From: an uncultured Ruminococcus sp. | Lineage (GTDB): Bacteria; Bacillota; Clostridia; Oscillospirales; Acutalibacteraceae | Direction: 5' to 3' | Assembly: GCA_902785355.1 (NCBI GenBank) | Contig: CACZYF010000005.1 | Location: 1-56,285 of the forward strand | DNA: 56,285 bases | Part shown: piece by piece, positions 9,068 to 18,726 of the stretch | Position numbering within the stretch: position 1 is the first letter of the stretch | Layout of the letters: every line of letters starts with the position of its first letter | The notes under the pieces: generated by a model | The model's database searches: none | Seen by the model: the letters and a program-made list of their open reading frames with translations, nothing else | What the model was told of the DNA's origin: nothing | Program-made: the position numbers and the translations under genes

Positions 9068-11047
9068 TTATTGCATTTCTTTCAGAACCTCGAGCAGCTT
9101 TTCCTTCGCTTCTTCAAGACTGACATTCTTCAGCTGCGTTGCCGCCATGGTCTGGTGACCGCCGCCGCCGAGCGCCTCCATCACCAGCTGAACATTCAGC
9201 TTACCGAACGAGCGGGCTGAGATGTTCACGGTATGCGGATCGATGCGGGAGATCACAAAGGACGCATACGTATCGTTGATGGAGAGCAGATCATCCGCTG
9301 CCTGTGCGCAGACGACTCGGGAGTTCTGCATATGCTCGTCCGCTACGGTGATAGCGCAGTGGTTATACAGCGTCGCCGAGGATACCAGCCTGCTCTTTTC
9401 ACGGTAATTCTCAAGAGAATTGGAAAAGACGTTGCGAACGGTGACGGTATCGGCGCCCTTCTTCCGTAAAAACGCCGCCGCCTCAAAGGTACGCACGCCG
9501 GTATTGATGACAAAGTTCTTAGTATCCAGCATAATACCCGCCATCAGCGCCTCTGCGTCGGTATGGGTCAGGCAGTCCTCGCCGAGATAACCGATGACCT
9601 CGGTGACCAGCTCGCAAACCGATGAAGCGCTCGGCTCATGGAGGAACGCGCCGGGGGTATCGATGAAGTTGACCATCTTGCGATGATGGTCGATGATAAC
9701 GACCTCGCCGCAGCTCTTATACAAGCGCTCATTTTCCACAAAGTCAGGCGAGTGGGTATCGACTATAATCATCAGGGTACGCGCTCCGGCGAACGGAAAC
9801 GCCAGCTCCGGAACAATAAACATATCCCGGTGATTTCGTCGCAGATGATCGATCATCGCACGCGCCATGGTATGCTCGATGTCGGTGACGATATGGCAGG
9901 GCTTGCCGAACTTGCGGGTGATCAGCGCATACAGACCCGCGGCGGCTCCGATGCTGTCGAGGTCGGAGTACTTGTGTCCCATCACCAGAACGCAATCGGC
10001 ACGCTCGATGCTCTCGGCGATCTGCTGCGCCGTCGCGCGGACTCGCACCTTGGAAGATTTTTCAACGCCCTTGGCAACGCCGCCGAAGAAGATGTAATCC
10101 GCTCCGGTGAGCACTGCGACCTGATCGCCGCCTCTGCCCAGAGCCATATCCAACGCCTTCTTAGCCTGTCGGGCGCTCTCGGTCAGGCTGTCGCAGCCTC
10201 TGCCGATACCGACGGAAAGCGTAGCGGGTCTGCCGTTATAGATGATCGCGCGTATCTTATCAAGCAAGCTGAACTTTGATTTGATCTGTTCGTTGAGCAC
10301 ACGTTCCTCAAAAATCGCGATATAGCGGTTTTCGCCGATCCTGCGCAGCAGAATATCGTTCTGAGTCGCCCAGCGGTAAAGCATATCCTCGGCGTTGAGG
10401 TGCGCTGCGGCCGCCTCCTGATCCGACTCGGCGGAAAAGTCCTCGATGTTGTCAAAAACGATCAGCGCGACGCTCTTCTTGGTCTCTTCATAACGCTGCG
10501 CCGTCTTTTTATAGAAAGTATCGTCGATGAACTCAAACAGCACGCCGCGGTCGATCTCACGGGCAAACGCCGTATAACATCTGTCGCGGTACACAACGTC
10601 AAAGGTGCCGCTCATAATAGCGGAATAGGCGTCGATACCGGAGAGATACGGCTCGATACTATTGTTCTCTCCGTGCTCGCCGTCTAAGAACGCCTTTCGA
10701 AAAAGCTCGTTGTAAGCGATCAGCTCGCCGTTCTCGCCGCAGACGGCGACAGGCGTTTTCATCGCCTCGAGACGTTTGTTATCCGGTGAAAAGCAGTCAT
10801 CCATCGCCGACGCGCTCAGCGTACGGACATAGCCGCGGAATTTCAGCGCCATCGAATACACTACGGCAACGATGATCGCGGAAACCACGAGCTCGATGAT
10901 ACCCAATATTCGGTTGTAATAGAAGGTGATCGCTGACATGGGAATCAGCAGCACCGCGAGAATAAGGTAAACGGGAAGTACCGTCCAGTTGCGTTTATTT
11001 TTCATGATCGTAAAAAGATTGTGATAGCCGCGAGGCAGGCGAGACAT
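9068..11047 (-). CDS. gdpP: Cyclic-di-AMP phosphodiesterase GdpP
   Basis: It degrades c-di-AMP to pApA at the membrane. Two transmembrane helices (about 23-43 and 48-67) are followed by a PAS-like segment (about 95-175), a degenerate GGDEF domain (about 190-315) and a DHH/DHHA1 catalytic part. The DHH part shows GHKYSDLDS (357-365), DTH (430-432), DHHR (453-456) and GGGGHQ near the C-terminus. The 659 residues match the YybT/GdpP family. The GGDEF motif is not intact, as is usual here. Neither ATG 11045-11047 nor the in-frame ATG at residue 15 has a clear ribosome site, so the start is uncertain by 14 codons. It heads gdpP-rplI-dnaB. Confidence 0.94.
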   Translation of the reverse strand: MSRLPRGYHNLFTIMKNKRNWTVLPVYLILAVLLIPMSAITFYYNRILGIIELVVSAIIVAVVYSMALKFRGYVRTLSASAMDDCFSPDNKRLEAMKTPVAVCGENGELIAYNELFRKAFLDGEHGENNSIEPYLSGIDAYSAIMSGTFDVVYRDRCYTAFAREIDRGVLFEFIDDTFYKKTAQRYEETKKSVALIVFDNIEDFSAESDQEAAAAHLNAEDMLYRWATQNDILLRRIGENRYIAIFEERVLNEQIKSKFSLLDKIRAIIYNGRPATLSVGIGRGCDSLTESARQAKKALDMALGRGGDQVAVLTGADYIFFGGVAKGVEKSSKVRVRATAQQIAESIERADCVLVMGHKYSDLDSIGAAAGLYALITRKFGKPCHIVTDIEHTMARAMIDHLRRNHRDMFIVPELAFPFAGARTLMIIVDTHSPDFVENERLYKSCGEVVIIDHHRKMVNFIDTPGAFLHEPSASSVCELVTEVIGYLGEDCLTHTDAEALMAGIMLDTKNFVINTGVRTFEAAAFLRKKGADTVTVRNVFSNSLENYREKSRLVSSATLYNHCAITVADEHMQNSRVVCAQAADDLLSINDTYASFVISRIDPHTVNISARSFGKLNVQLVMEALGGGGHQTMAATQLKNVSLEEAKEKLLEVLKEMQ

Positions 11048-11236
11048 CGTGTTGCAGGGGCTGAATTGATGTCAGCCCGACTGAAAATCAAAACCTGTTT
11101 TCAACATTGCACGTAGGTTTTCTGTTTTCAAAAACGTCGGATAGAATCACCAAATGCGGCGGATGTGTCGCTGTGCGAACGTCCCTTGCGGGACACGGAG
11201 GTCAAGGTCCTCCCCTACATGCATATATAAAACTGA

Positions 11237-12916
11237 TTACCACAGCTTGCTCTTGCCCTTTGCGTGAGCGTTGATACGACCCGCGTCGGCAGTCGAGACC
11301 TTGCTGTCTGCGTTCACGTCGGCACAGCTGAACTCATAACCTGAAAGCGTGCTTTTGCCGCGCGCATGCGAATTCGCCTTACCGTAATCGACCGTGGTGA
11401 TCTTTCCGTCGCCGTTGATATCGCCGAGGGGATGGATCTTGAGATCCAGCGTCTGAGGAGCAGAGCCGACGACGATCGAATAATTGCACGTCACATGATT
11501 CGGCTTTGCAACATAGAACACGTATCGTCCGCCGGGCAGATTAGGAATCGAATAGGTCGTGCTGTTACCCGTTACACGGACGACGCCGGTCTCACCTGTC
11601 GTAAGGTTGCGGAAGCTGATCGTTGTCTCGTCGGTACTGTTCAGAAAGCTCGTCACCGTGCCGCTGAGATCGTCGGCAGGGGCGGCGCAGGTGAACAAGC
11701 GGCTCATAGTGATCTTCTTTTTCGGGGTCGCGACCCATATAGATTTTGTGGTATCCTTGCCGTTCATCGTGCCGGTCAGTCCGGACTCGGCGAACTCATA
11801 GCCCTCGTTCGGGATCAGGGTGACCTGCGCGGAGTATTTCTTACCTTCGGTGAAGGTATCGGTATCAGGATTCAGGAGATTACCGTCATCATCATACCAA
11901 GAGATATATCCGTAATTCGGGATCGTCGGTCTGTAGCCGCAGTTTGCGGGGATCAAGCACTCGCCGTCCGGCGATTCACCCGCGACAGGCTCCGTGATGC
12001 CGGTGATGACGAAATGAGAGATCGGACCGAAAGTCCATTTTGCGTACAGAGTAGTGTCCTCAAGGTAAGGATCGTAGTTATTTACCATCGGTCCATCATT
12101 TTTCCTGATTGTCCATCCGACAAAAGTATAGTTGGTGCGGGTCGGCGTAGGCAAATCTGCTGTCAACCAACCGGATGTGTCGGTCTTTATGGTTGACGGG
12201 GTGACGGAGCCGCCGTTCGCATCAAAAGTAATCGTGCGCACGGCGTAGTTTTTCGTAAATGTCTTAGCGGAGCTGACAGCGTCATCGCTTGCCGTATGAC
12301 CATTGCCGCATGCATGAACCATAAATGTATAGGATTTGGTTCCTGATACTATCCAAGAAGCAAAATTGAAATATGTTGTTTTCGCAGCAGAAGAATTCAA
12401 TCGCACGCCATCAGCGTATAGCCAAATAACGTATTCCCCCGCGTCAGGAACTGCGTCCCATATCCCGAAAGTACCTTCCCACCGCAGATTCGTGGGAGTT
12501 GAGAGTTGAGGGTTGGAATTCACAAAGGTGTAAGTACCCTCCCATCTCTCTGATAATTGATGACCTCCCTCGTTACCGGCTTTGCTCCATGCCTCCAGTC
12601 TCACGTCGAAGGTACCACTTGGATAAGCGTGATCTATACATAATTGGCGCAGATCGATCATCGTTCCTTTTTCGGCATACCACCACCCGCCGCCGGTATA
12701 AACACCAAAACGATAACAAGTCGCACCGAGGAACGGATCCCATGAAAGGATGCCGTCGTCAGAGATACGAACATTCTTTAACGAGCCTTCGGAACTGCCG
12801 GTCTCGGCGACCTCGGAGGCTCCCTTTTCTAACGAAGCTGCCGCGCCCGCCGTCACCGGCATAGCGGTGAACACCAGCAGCAGGGACAGGAGCATACAGA
12901 TAATTGACTTTTTCAT
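11237..12916 (-). CDS. Secreted dockerin protein with FN3-like and InlB-type repeats
   Basis: This is a secreted modular protein of about 559 residues. It has a signal peptide (about 1-26, ending AGAA), two fibronectin-III-like segments (about 45-225), an InlB/Flg_new-type repeat (about 227-295, with the FDANGG and FVGW signatures), a module shared with the next gene (about 300-400), a carboxypeptidase-regulatory/Cna-B-like beta domain, and a C-terminal type I dockerin. The dockerin has the calcium loops GDINGDGKITTVD and ADVNADSKVSTAD. No catalytic domain is visible, so it may be an adhesin or a scaffold-docked binding protein. The start is the ATG at 12914-12916 after GGGGGTGCTT, parallel to the paralogue, rather than the GTG two codons upstream. 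Confidence 0.82.
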   Translation of the reverse strand: MKKSIICMLLSLLLVFTAMPVTAGAAASLEKGASEVAETGSSEGSLKNVRISDDGILSWDPFLGATCYRFGVYTGGGWWYAEKGTMIDLRQLCIDHAYPSGTFDVRLEAWSKAGNEGGHQLSERWEGTYTFVNSNPQLSTPTNLRWEGTFGIWDAVPDAGEYVIWLYADGVRLNSSAAKTTYFNFASWIVSGTKSYTFMVHACGNGHTASDDAVSSAKTFTKNYAVRTITFDANGGSVTPSTIKTDTSGWLTADLPTPTRTNYTFVGWTIRKNDGPMVNNYDPYLEDTTLYAKWTFGPISHFVITGITEPVAGESPDGECLIPANCGYRPTIPNYGYISWYDDDGNLLNPDTDTFTEGKKYSAQVTLIPNEGYEFAESGLTGTMNGKDTTKSIWVATPKKKITMSRLFTCAAPADDLSGTVTSFLNSTDETTISFRNLTTGETGVVRVTGNSTTYSIPNLPGGRYVFYVAKPNHVTCNYSIVVGSAPQTLDLKIHPLGDINGDGKITTVDYGKANSHARGKSTLSGYEFSCADVNADSKVSTADAGRINAHAKGKSKLW

Positions 12917-13870
12917 AAGCACCCCCGTGATTATATAGGAGAATAATAATATTGTTTATACTTCCATCGGTGTGGGAAGTATCATCAGCAAACGCACCAT
13001 CCGGTGGGCAGTCAGCGGCCGCCCCTACGGACCTTCATCTCAGGAACCGTTCCCTGCTTACTTTTCGGCATGTTTGACAGCGGCTCACCAGAGCTTGCTC
13101 CTGCCCTTTGCATGAGCGTTGATACGACCCGCGTCGGCGGTCGAGACCTTGCTGTCTGCGTTAACGTCGGCACAGCTGAACTCATAACCTGAAAGCGTGC
13201 TTTTACCGCGCGCATGCGAATTCGCCTTACCGTAATCGACCGTGGTGATCTTTCCGTCGCCGTTGATATCGCCGAGGGGGTGGATCTTGAGGTTCAGCGT
13301 CTGAGCGGCAGCGTTAACGATGATGTGATAGGTGCGGGTCGCGTGATTCGGCTTTGTAACATAGATCATGTATTGTCCGGCGGGCATCTTGGGGATCGAA
13401 TAGGTTGCGCTGTTACCCTTTACACGGATGATGCCGGTCGCGTTTGTCGTAAGGTTGCGGAAGGTGATCGTTGTCTCGTCGGTACTGTTCAGAAAGCTCG
13501 TTACCGTACCGCTGAGCACGTCGTCGGAGGCGGCGCAGGTGAACCAGCGGCTCATATAGATCTTCTTTTTCGCCGTTGCGATGAAGATCGACTTCGTGGT
13601 ATCCTTGCCGTTCATCGTTCCGGTCAGTCCGGACTCAGCGAACTCATAACCCTCGTTCGGGATCAGGGTGACCTGAGCGGAGTATTTCTCGCCGGCTTTG
13701 AATCTATCGGTATCCGGGTTCAGAAGATTACCGTCATCGTCATACCAAGAGATATATCCGTAATTCGGGATCGTCGGTCTGTAGCCGCAGTTTGCGGGGA
13801 TCAAGCACTCGCCGTCCGGCGCCTGTCCCGCGACAGGCTCGGTGATGCCGCTGATGACGAAATTCGAAAC
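11237..13870 (-). repeat. Duplicated 3' halves of the two dockerin genes
   Basis: The block from about 11237 to 12010 matches the block from about 13085 to 13865 in the same orientation. It covers the dockerin, the preceding beta domain and the shared module. Long stretches of the dockerin part (for example 11330-11440 against 13178-13288) differ by only a few bases. Upstream of the shared module similarity is lost except around the signal peptide and ribosome site. This is a partial tandem duplication or a conversion tract. Confidence 0.75.
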
Positions 13871-14551
13871 GACGGTCGTCCCCTGATAGGTGACCACATC
13901 CGTCTGACATCTCAGGCTGTTGCGGAAATCCTCACCGTTGACCGCGACGACAAACGCAAAGTAACGATTGCCGAGCGTAAGGTGATTGGAAACATTCACA
14001 CTCGTTTGCGCAGTGATCACAGCGCAGTGATACTGTATCGAGTCACGGTAAATCGTCACCTGATATGATTTTGCGTTGGGCACCGGGTTCCATGAAATGA
14101 TTCCGTTTGTTCCAAAGGTCGCTTTAGGTGTTTTGAGTATCTCAATATTTGTTGTGATGGTATTGGACTGTCCATTCGCAATCATCTGACCGTACTGATC
14201 AATCGCCTCGATCTTTACCAGATAATCAGAACCGCCTTCTCCGGCATCGAGGAAGAAAGAGCTGTCGAAGGTCATCGTGCAGCCCTTATCAGCCGACTGC
14301 GACAGGACAGAACCCACCTGAGCGAAATGATCAGTTCCGGGTTTGCTGTTCTCGAACCAGATATCATACCTTACGGCATTATAAACCGGCTCCCAATACG
14401 CTACGGCGAAGTTTTTATCCGGATAGTAGACGAAGTCAATGCTCAGATCGCCGGTTGCGGCGGTATCGGTCTCAGCCGCACCGACCGTCATCGGCATAGC
14501 GGTGAACACCAGCAGCAGGGACAGGATCAAGCATACAATTGACCTTTTCAT
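13085..14551 (-). CDS. Secreted dockerin protein, paralogue of the neighbouring gene
   Basis: The 488 residues begin with a signal peptide (about 1-25, MPMTVGAA near its end). Two FN3-like segments (about 30-225), the shared module (about 230-345), a carboxypeptidase-regulatory-like beta domain (about 350-420) and a type I dockerin (about 424-488) follow. It lacks the InlB-type repeat of its neighbour. From the shared module to the stop the two proteins are nearly identical, and their DNA is too, which points to a recent duplication or gene conversion. The start has an excellent GGAGG site. The gene begins 46 bases after the rnjA stop and may be cotranscribed with it. Confidence 0.82.
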   Translation of the reverse strand: MKRSIVCLILSLLLVFTAMPMTVGAAETDTAATGDLSIDFVYYPDKNFAVAYWEPVYNAVRYDIWFENSKPGTDHFAQVGSVLSQSADKGCTMTFDSSFFLDAGEGGSDYLVKIEAIDQYGQMIANGQSNTITTNIEILKTPKATFGTNGIISWNPVPNAKSYQVTIYRDSIQYHCAVITAQTSVNVSNHLTLGNRYFAFVVAVNGEDFRNSLRCQTDVVTYQGTTVVSNFVISGITEPVAGQAPDGECLIPANCGYRPTIPNYGYISWYDDDGNLLNPDTDRFKAGEKYSAQVTLIPNEGYEFAESGLTGTMNGKDTTKSIFIATAKKKIYMSRWFTCAASDDVLSGTVTSFLNSTDETTITFRNLTTNATGIIRVKGNSATYSIPKMPAGQYMIYVTKPNHATRTYHIIVNAAAQTLNLKIHPLGDINGDGKITTVDYGKANSHARGKSTLSGYEFSCADVNADSKVSTADAGRINAHAKGRSKLW

Positions 14552-14596
14552 AAAGCACCTCCGTAATTACGTTATCAGGTATGGCGGGTGAGTCTT

Positions 14597-16420
14597 TTAT
14601 ACTTCCATCAAAATCGGTAAAATCATCGGGGAGCGGCCGGTCTGGCGGACGATCAGCTTGGCGATATCGTCCTTGATCATATTCTTGATTACGCCCCACT
14701 CATGGATACTGCGGCGGGAGCAATCCTCTAAGATATCGCGGGAGAGAGACTTGATATCGTCCATCAGATTACCGCTTTCACGGACATAGACAAAGCCGCG
14801 GGAAACGATATCGGGGCCGCTGATGACATGACCGTCGTAGACATCGAGAGAAGCGACGATGATGATCAAGCCGTCCTGTCCCAGATGCTTACGGTCGCGA
14901 AGCACGATGGAGCCGACGTCGCCGACGCCTAAGCCGTCGACAAAGACCTTACCGGCGGTGACAGGCTCGAGCTCCTTGATGCCCGTGTACTCGTTGATCT
15001 CAATCTTCCTGCCGATATCGCCGATATAAATGTTTTTACTGTCCATACCCATCGACATCGCGAGCGCACGATGCTTCTGCAGCATTTTCTGCTCGCCGTG
15101 GACGGGGACGAAATACTTGGGCTTAACCAGCGCGTGGATCAGCTTCAATTCCTCCTGACAGGCGTGACCGGAGACATGCACCTCGTACATGCTCTCGTAA
15201 ACAACGTCGCAGCCGCGCTTCAAGAGCTCATCGACAACATTGCCGACGGTGCGCTCGTTGCCGGGGATGGGCTTTGCGGAAATGATGATGAAGTCGCCCG
15301 CGCCGACAGATACCTTGCGGTGATCGGAATACGCCATACGGGAGAGCGCGGACATCGGCTCGCCTTGCGACCCGGTAGTCGCCAGCACGATCTGCTGGGG
15401 CGGATAGTCCTTGAGCCGATCGATATCGATGATCATGTTCTCGGGAACCTTGACGTAGCCCAGCTCCTGAGCGACCTTCATATAGTTGATCATGGAACGA
15501 CCGGAGAAGGCGAGCTTCCTGCCGTAGCGGTGAGCGCAGTTGATGATCTGCTGGATACGGCTGATATTGGACGCAAAGGTCGCGATGATAATGCGTTTAT
15601 TTCGGGCGGTGGTGAACAGCTTATCGAAGCTGTCGTTGATCTTTGCCTCGGTGGGCGTGTAGCCCGGACGCTCCGCGTTGGTGCTCTCGGCAAAGAGCGC
15701 CAGAACGCCCTCGCTGCCCAGCGCTGCAAAACGGTTGAGGTCGGTGGGCTCTCCCTGCATGGGCGTATAGTCGATCTTGAAGTCGCCGGTGTGTACCAAA
15801 ACACCCGCGGGGGTGTGCATGGCGACGGCAACCGCGTCGGGGATGCTGTGATTGACGTGTATGAGCTCGATATCGAAGCAGCCGAGCTTGATATGCTCGC
15901 CCGCGTTCTTCTTGATAAGTGTGGGCGGTGCGGAGAGGCTGTGCTCACGCAGCTTGTTCTCAATCAGTCCGATCGTCAGCGGCGTGCCGTAGATCGGGAC
16001 GTTCACCTTCGCGAGCAGATACGGGATACCGCCGATATGATCCTCATGTCCGTGGGTGATGACCACGCCGCGGATCTTGTTGCGGTTCTCCTCCAGATAG
16101 GTGTAATCGGGGATCACGAGGTCGACGCCCAGCATATCGCCGTCGGGGAACGCCATGCCGGAGTCGATGATGACGATATCGTCCTGACACTCGAAAACAG
16201 TCAGGTTCTTACCGATCTCGTTCAGACCGCCGAGGAACGCCACGCGGACAGAGGGCTTCTCGGGAGCCTTCTTTTTCTTAGGATAGGGCTTCTTTCCTTT
16301 TGTGTTGGCGGTCACGGCAGGCTTATAGGACTGCTTTGGCTCCGCCTTATTTTTCTTCGTATTCCGGGGATTTTTCGGTTTGCCCTTCATCATTTGAGTC
16401 TTATTCTTTTTTTCGATCAA
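14597..16420 (-). CDS. rnjA: Ribonuclease J
   Basis: RNase J is a metallo-beta-lactamase/beta-CASP exo- and endoribonuclease for mRNA decay and rRNA maturation. After a basic Lys/Pro-rich extension of about 57 residues comes the MBL core with the zinc motif HGHEDH, then GDFK, the beta-CASP region and the C-terminal RNase J domain. The total is 607 residues, about 50 more than the usual 555 because of the extension. The start is TTG at 16418-16420, seven bases after GGAGG, which is very convincing. A promoter is predicted at 16549-16578. Confidence 0.95.
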   Translation of the reverse strand: MIEKKNKTQMMKGKPKNPRNTKKNKAEPKQSYKPAVTANTKGKKPYPKKKKAPEKPSVRVAFLGGLNEIGKNLTVFECQDDIVIIDSGMAFPDGDMLGVDLVIPDYTYLEENRNKIRGVVITHGHEDHIGGIPYLLAKVNVPIYGTPLTIGLIENKLREHSLSAPPTLIKKNAGEHIKLGCFDIELIHVNHSIPDAVAVAMHTPAGVLVHTGDFKIDYTPMQGEPTDLNRFAALGSEGVLALFAESTNAERPGYTPTEAKINDSFDKLFTTARNKRIIIATFASNISRIQQIINCAHRYGRKLAFSGRSMINYMKVAQELGYVKVPENMIIDIDRLKDYPPQQIVLATTGSQGEPMSALSRMAYSDHRKVSVGAGDFIIISAKPIPGNERTVGNVVDELLKRGCDVVYESMYEVHVSGHACQEELKLIHALVKPKYFVPVHGEQKMLQKHRALAMSMGMDSKNIYIGDIGRKIEINEYTGIKELEPVTAGKVFVDGLGVGDVGSIVLRDRKHLGQDGLIIIVASLDVYDGHVISGPDIVSRGFVYVRESGNLMDDIKSLSRDILEDCSRRSIHEWGVIKNMIKDDIAKLIVRQTGRSPMILPILMEV

Positions 16421-16548
16421 ATCAATACCTCCTTATAGTCTTTTGCTCGGGTAATGAGCTGTATCCGAATTCTCCTTTTACCGTTCGGGAGAACAAAATA
16501 CGATCGTAATGAATAGCCGATAGGCATACTCCTACTTATACAGAATAT

Positions 16549-16578
16549 ATGATACCACATCAAGCGCCCTTAGGTCAA
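16549..16578 (-). promoter_or_regulatory. Predicted sigma-A promoter of rnjA
   Basis: On the minus strand TTGACC (16573-16578) and TATCAT (16549-16554) are 18 bases apart, about 130 bases upstream of the rnjA TTG start. A downstream -10 variant (TATATT) overlaps. Confidence 0.5.
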
Positions 16579-16609
16579 GTGCAGATAACTCAGTATCGGC
16601 AGAAAAGCA

Positions 16610-16646
16610 AATAAAAATGCCCGAAGATCAAAAACCTTCGGGCATT
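16610..16646 (-). terminator. Terminator after htpG
   Basis: An 11-bp perfect stem (AATGCCCGAAG at 16616-16626 with CTTCGGGCATT at 16636-16646) is followed on the minus strand by TTTTATTTG. It lies 25 bases past the htpG stop. Confidence 0.85.
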
Positions 16647-16671
16647 ATTCTATAATGGAATTATACGGCTG

Positions 16672-18576
16672 TTATACCATCAGATCACATACCAGGTCGC
16701 TGATCTCGGCGGGGTTTTCGAGGTTCAAGCCGTTGATCAGGCGCGCCTGGGCATAGAGGATCTTGCTGTAATCGGCGAGCTTTTCCTTATCGTTGCCGAA
16801 GAGGAACAGCAGCTTATCCTTGATCGGGTGATCCATGTTGATCTCGAGGACGGTCTCCGCCTTGATGTTCTGACCCTCGGTGCCGGGCATCTTGTTGAGG
16901 ATCTGCTCCATGCCGACGGAGACATTACCCTCGCTGGAGAGGCAGACGGCATGGTTCTTCAGCGTATTGGTATAGCGAACCTTCGCGACCTTATCGCCGA
17001 TAGACTCCTTCATGAACTTGAACAGCTCCTCGCTGTTGTCGTTCGCTTCCTTGAGCTGCGCCTTCTCCTCCTCGTCGCCTAGGTCGAGGTTATCGGTACA
17101 AACATTCAAAAATGCCTTCTTATCATAATCGCGTAGGATCTGGACGCAGAACTCGTCAATATCCTCGGTCAGGTAGAGCACCTCATAGCCCTTCGAAAGC
17201 ACGCTCTCGACCTGCGGGAGCATGGCGATCTTCTCGGCGGTCTCCCCTACGGCATAATAGATCTTGTCCTGATTCTCGCGGGCACGGTCCACATACTCTT
17301 TTAACGTGGTGAACTTGACCTCGCCGGGCTTGGCGTCCGCGGATGTCTTGAAGAGCAGAAGATCCTGGAGCTCCTCACGGTTGGCGCCGAAGGTGGAATA
17401 AATGCCCCACTTGAGCTGGGCGCCGAACTCCTTGAAGAACTGCTCGTATTTCTCACGGTCGGATTTCAGCATCTTGCCGAGCTCGGAGGCGATCTTTTTC
17501 TCCAGTGCTTTCGCGATGATCTTCAGCTGACGGTCATGCTGGAGCATCTCGCGGGAGATGTTCAGGCTCAGGTCGGCGCTGTCGACCAGACCCTTGACGA
17601 AGCTGAAATGATCGGGCAGCAGATCCTTGCACTTTTCCATGATCATGACAGAGCTCGAGTAGAGCTGTAAGCCCTTCTCATAATCACGGCTGTAGTAATC
17701 GTACGGTGCGTGGGCGGGGATGAACAGCAGGGCGGTATAGGTGGCGTTGCCCTCGGTAGACTGGCGGATGACCTTCAGCGGCGCTTCATAATCGGCGAAC
17801 TTCGCCTTGTAATACTCGGCGTACTCCTCATCCTTTACCTTGCTTTGGGGCTTCTTCCAGATCGGGGTCATGCTGTTGAGGGTCTCATCCTCATAGACGT
17901 CCTCGTATTCGTTCTCGGTACCCTCCTTGAGCTGACGGTGAGAGGTCAGCATCTTGATGGGATAGCGGATATAATCGCTGTACTTCTTGATCAGCTCGCG
18001 GATACGGTAGGTCTCGAGGAACTCGCCGTACTTCTCCTCCTCGGTATCCTCCTTGATGTGCAGGGTGATGACCGTGCCGACTGTGTCCTTATCACAGGGC
18101 TTGACGGTATAGCCGTCGGCGCCCGAGGACTCCCAGACAAAGGCTTCGTCAGAGCCGTAGGCGCGGCTCTCGACCTTGATATTGTCGGCGACCATGAACG
18201 CGGAGTAGAAGCCTACGCCGAACTGGCCGATGATGTCGATCTTGTCGTTCTTATTCTCCTCGTCGGACTTGAAGTCGAGGGAGCCGGACTTCGCGATGGT
18301 ACCGAGATTGTTCTCGAGCTCGTCCTTCGTCATGCCGATACCGTTATCGGTAACGGTGAGGATGCGGTTCTCCTTATCGACCGCGAGACGAATCTCGAAG
18401 TCGGAGTGCTTGAGACCCACGCTGTCGTCGGTCAGCGAACGGAAATAGAGCTTGTCGATCGCGTCGGAGGCGTTCGAGATCAGCTCGCGCAGAAAAATCT
18501 CCTTATGGGTATAGATGGAGTTGACCATCATATCCAGCAGCTTCTTGGATTCAGTCTTGAATTGCTTTTTAGCCAT
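16672..18576 (-). CDS. htpG: Molecular chaperone HtpG (Hsp90)
   Basis: HtpG is the bacterial Hsp90, an ATP-driven cytoplasmic dimeric chaperone. The 634 residues hold the N-terminal GHKL ATPase (ELISNASDAIDK near 32-43, DNGIGM near 97-102, GQFGVGFYSAF near 132-142), the middle domain, and the C-terminal dimerisation domain. The ATG has GAGGT upstream. It is monocistronic: a CIRCE-overlapped promoter lies upstream and a terminator downstream. The leader of about 115 bases contains a long imperfect hairpin (18609-18692). Confidence 0.97.
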   Translation of the reverse strand: MAKKQFKTESKKLLDMMVNSIYTHKEIFLRELISNASDAIDKLYFRSLTDDSVGLKHSDFEIRLAVDKENRILTVTDNGIGMTKDELENNLGTIAKSGSLDFKSDEENKNDKIDIIGQFGVGFYSAFMVADNIKVESRAYGSDEAFVWESSGADGYTVKPCDKDTVGTVITLHIKEDTEEEKYGEFLETYRIRELIKKYSDYIRYPIKMLTSHRQLKEGTENEYEDVYEDETLNSMTPIWKKPQSKVKDEEYAEYYKAKFADYEAPLKVIRQSTEGNATYTALLFIPAHAPYDYYSRDYEKGLQLYSSSVMIMEKCKDLLPDHFSFVKGLVDSADLSLNISREMLQHDRQLKIIAKALEKKIASELGKMLKSDREKYEQFFKEFGAQLKWGIYSTFGANREELQDLLLFKTSADAKPGEVKFTTLKEYVDRARENQDKIYYAVGETAEKIAMLPQVESVLSKGYEVLYLTEDIDEFCVQILRDYDKKAFLNVCTDNLDLGDEEEKAQLKEANDNSEELFKFMKESIGDKVAKVRYTNTLKNHAVCLSSEGNVSVGMEQILNKMPGTEGQNIKAETVLEINMDHPIKDKLLFLFGNDKEKLADYSKILYAQARLINGLNLENPAEISDLVCDLMV

Positions 18577-18608
18577 AGTGTATTACCTCTTTTTGATGAA
18601 CTTCAATT

Positions 18609-18692
18609 AACTAAGAACTAAGAAAGAAGAAATAAGAACTGTCCCGGAACTAATCCGATATTTCTTATTTCATATTTCTTAACTCTTATTTA
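18609..18692. repeat. Long imperfect inverted repeat in the htpG leader
   Basis: The left arm (18609-18640) consists of repeated AACTAAGA/AAGAAAT words and the right arm (18658-18692) of their complements. The perfect core is GAAATAAGAA (18629-18638) with TTCTTATTTC (18662-18671). It lies entirely in the predicted 5' untranslated region of htpG and resembles the elements at 25995, 39285 and 41221. Confidence 0.6.
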
Positions 18693-18698
18693 CATTTT

Positions 18699-18726
18699 AT
18701 TATACTCCAATTTTTAGCACTGTCAA
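18699..18726 (-). promoter_or_regulatory. htpG promoter
   Basis: On the minus strand a consensus TTGACA (18721-18726) and TATAAT (18699-18704) are 16 bases apart. The -35 box lies inside the CIRCE operator, so repressor binding would block RNA polymerase directly. Confidence 0.85.

Noticed and set aside
15071-16438. 455-codon open frame on the plus strand opposite rnjA
   Set aside because: It mirrors rnjA codons, has no ribosome site or family motif, and rnjA is certain.
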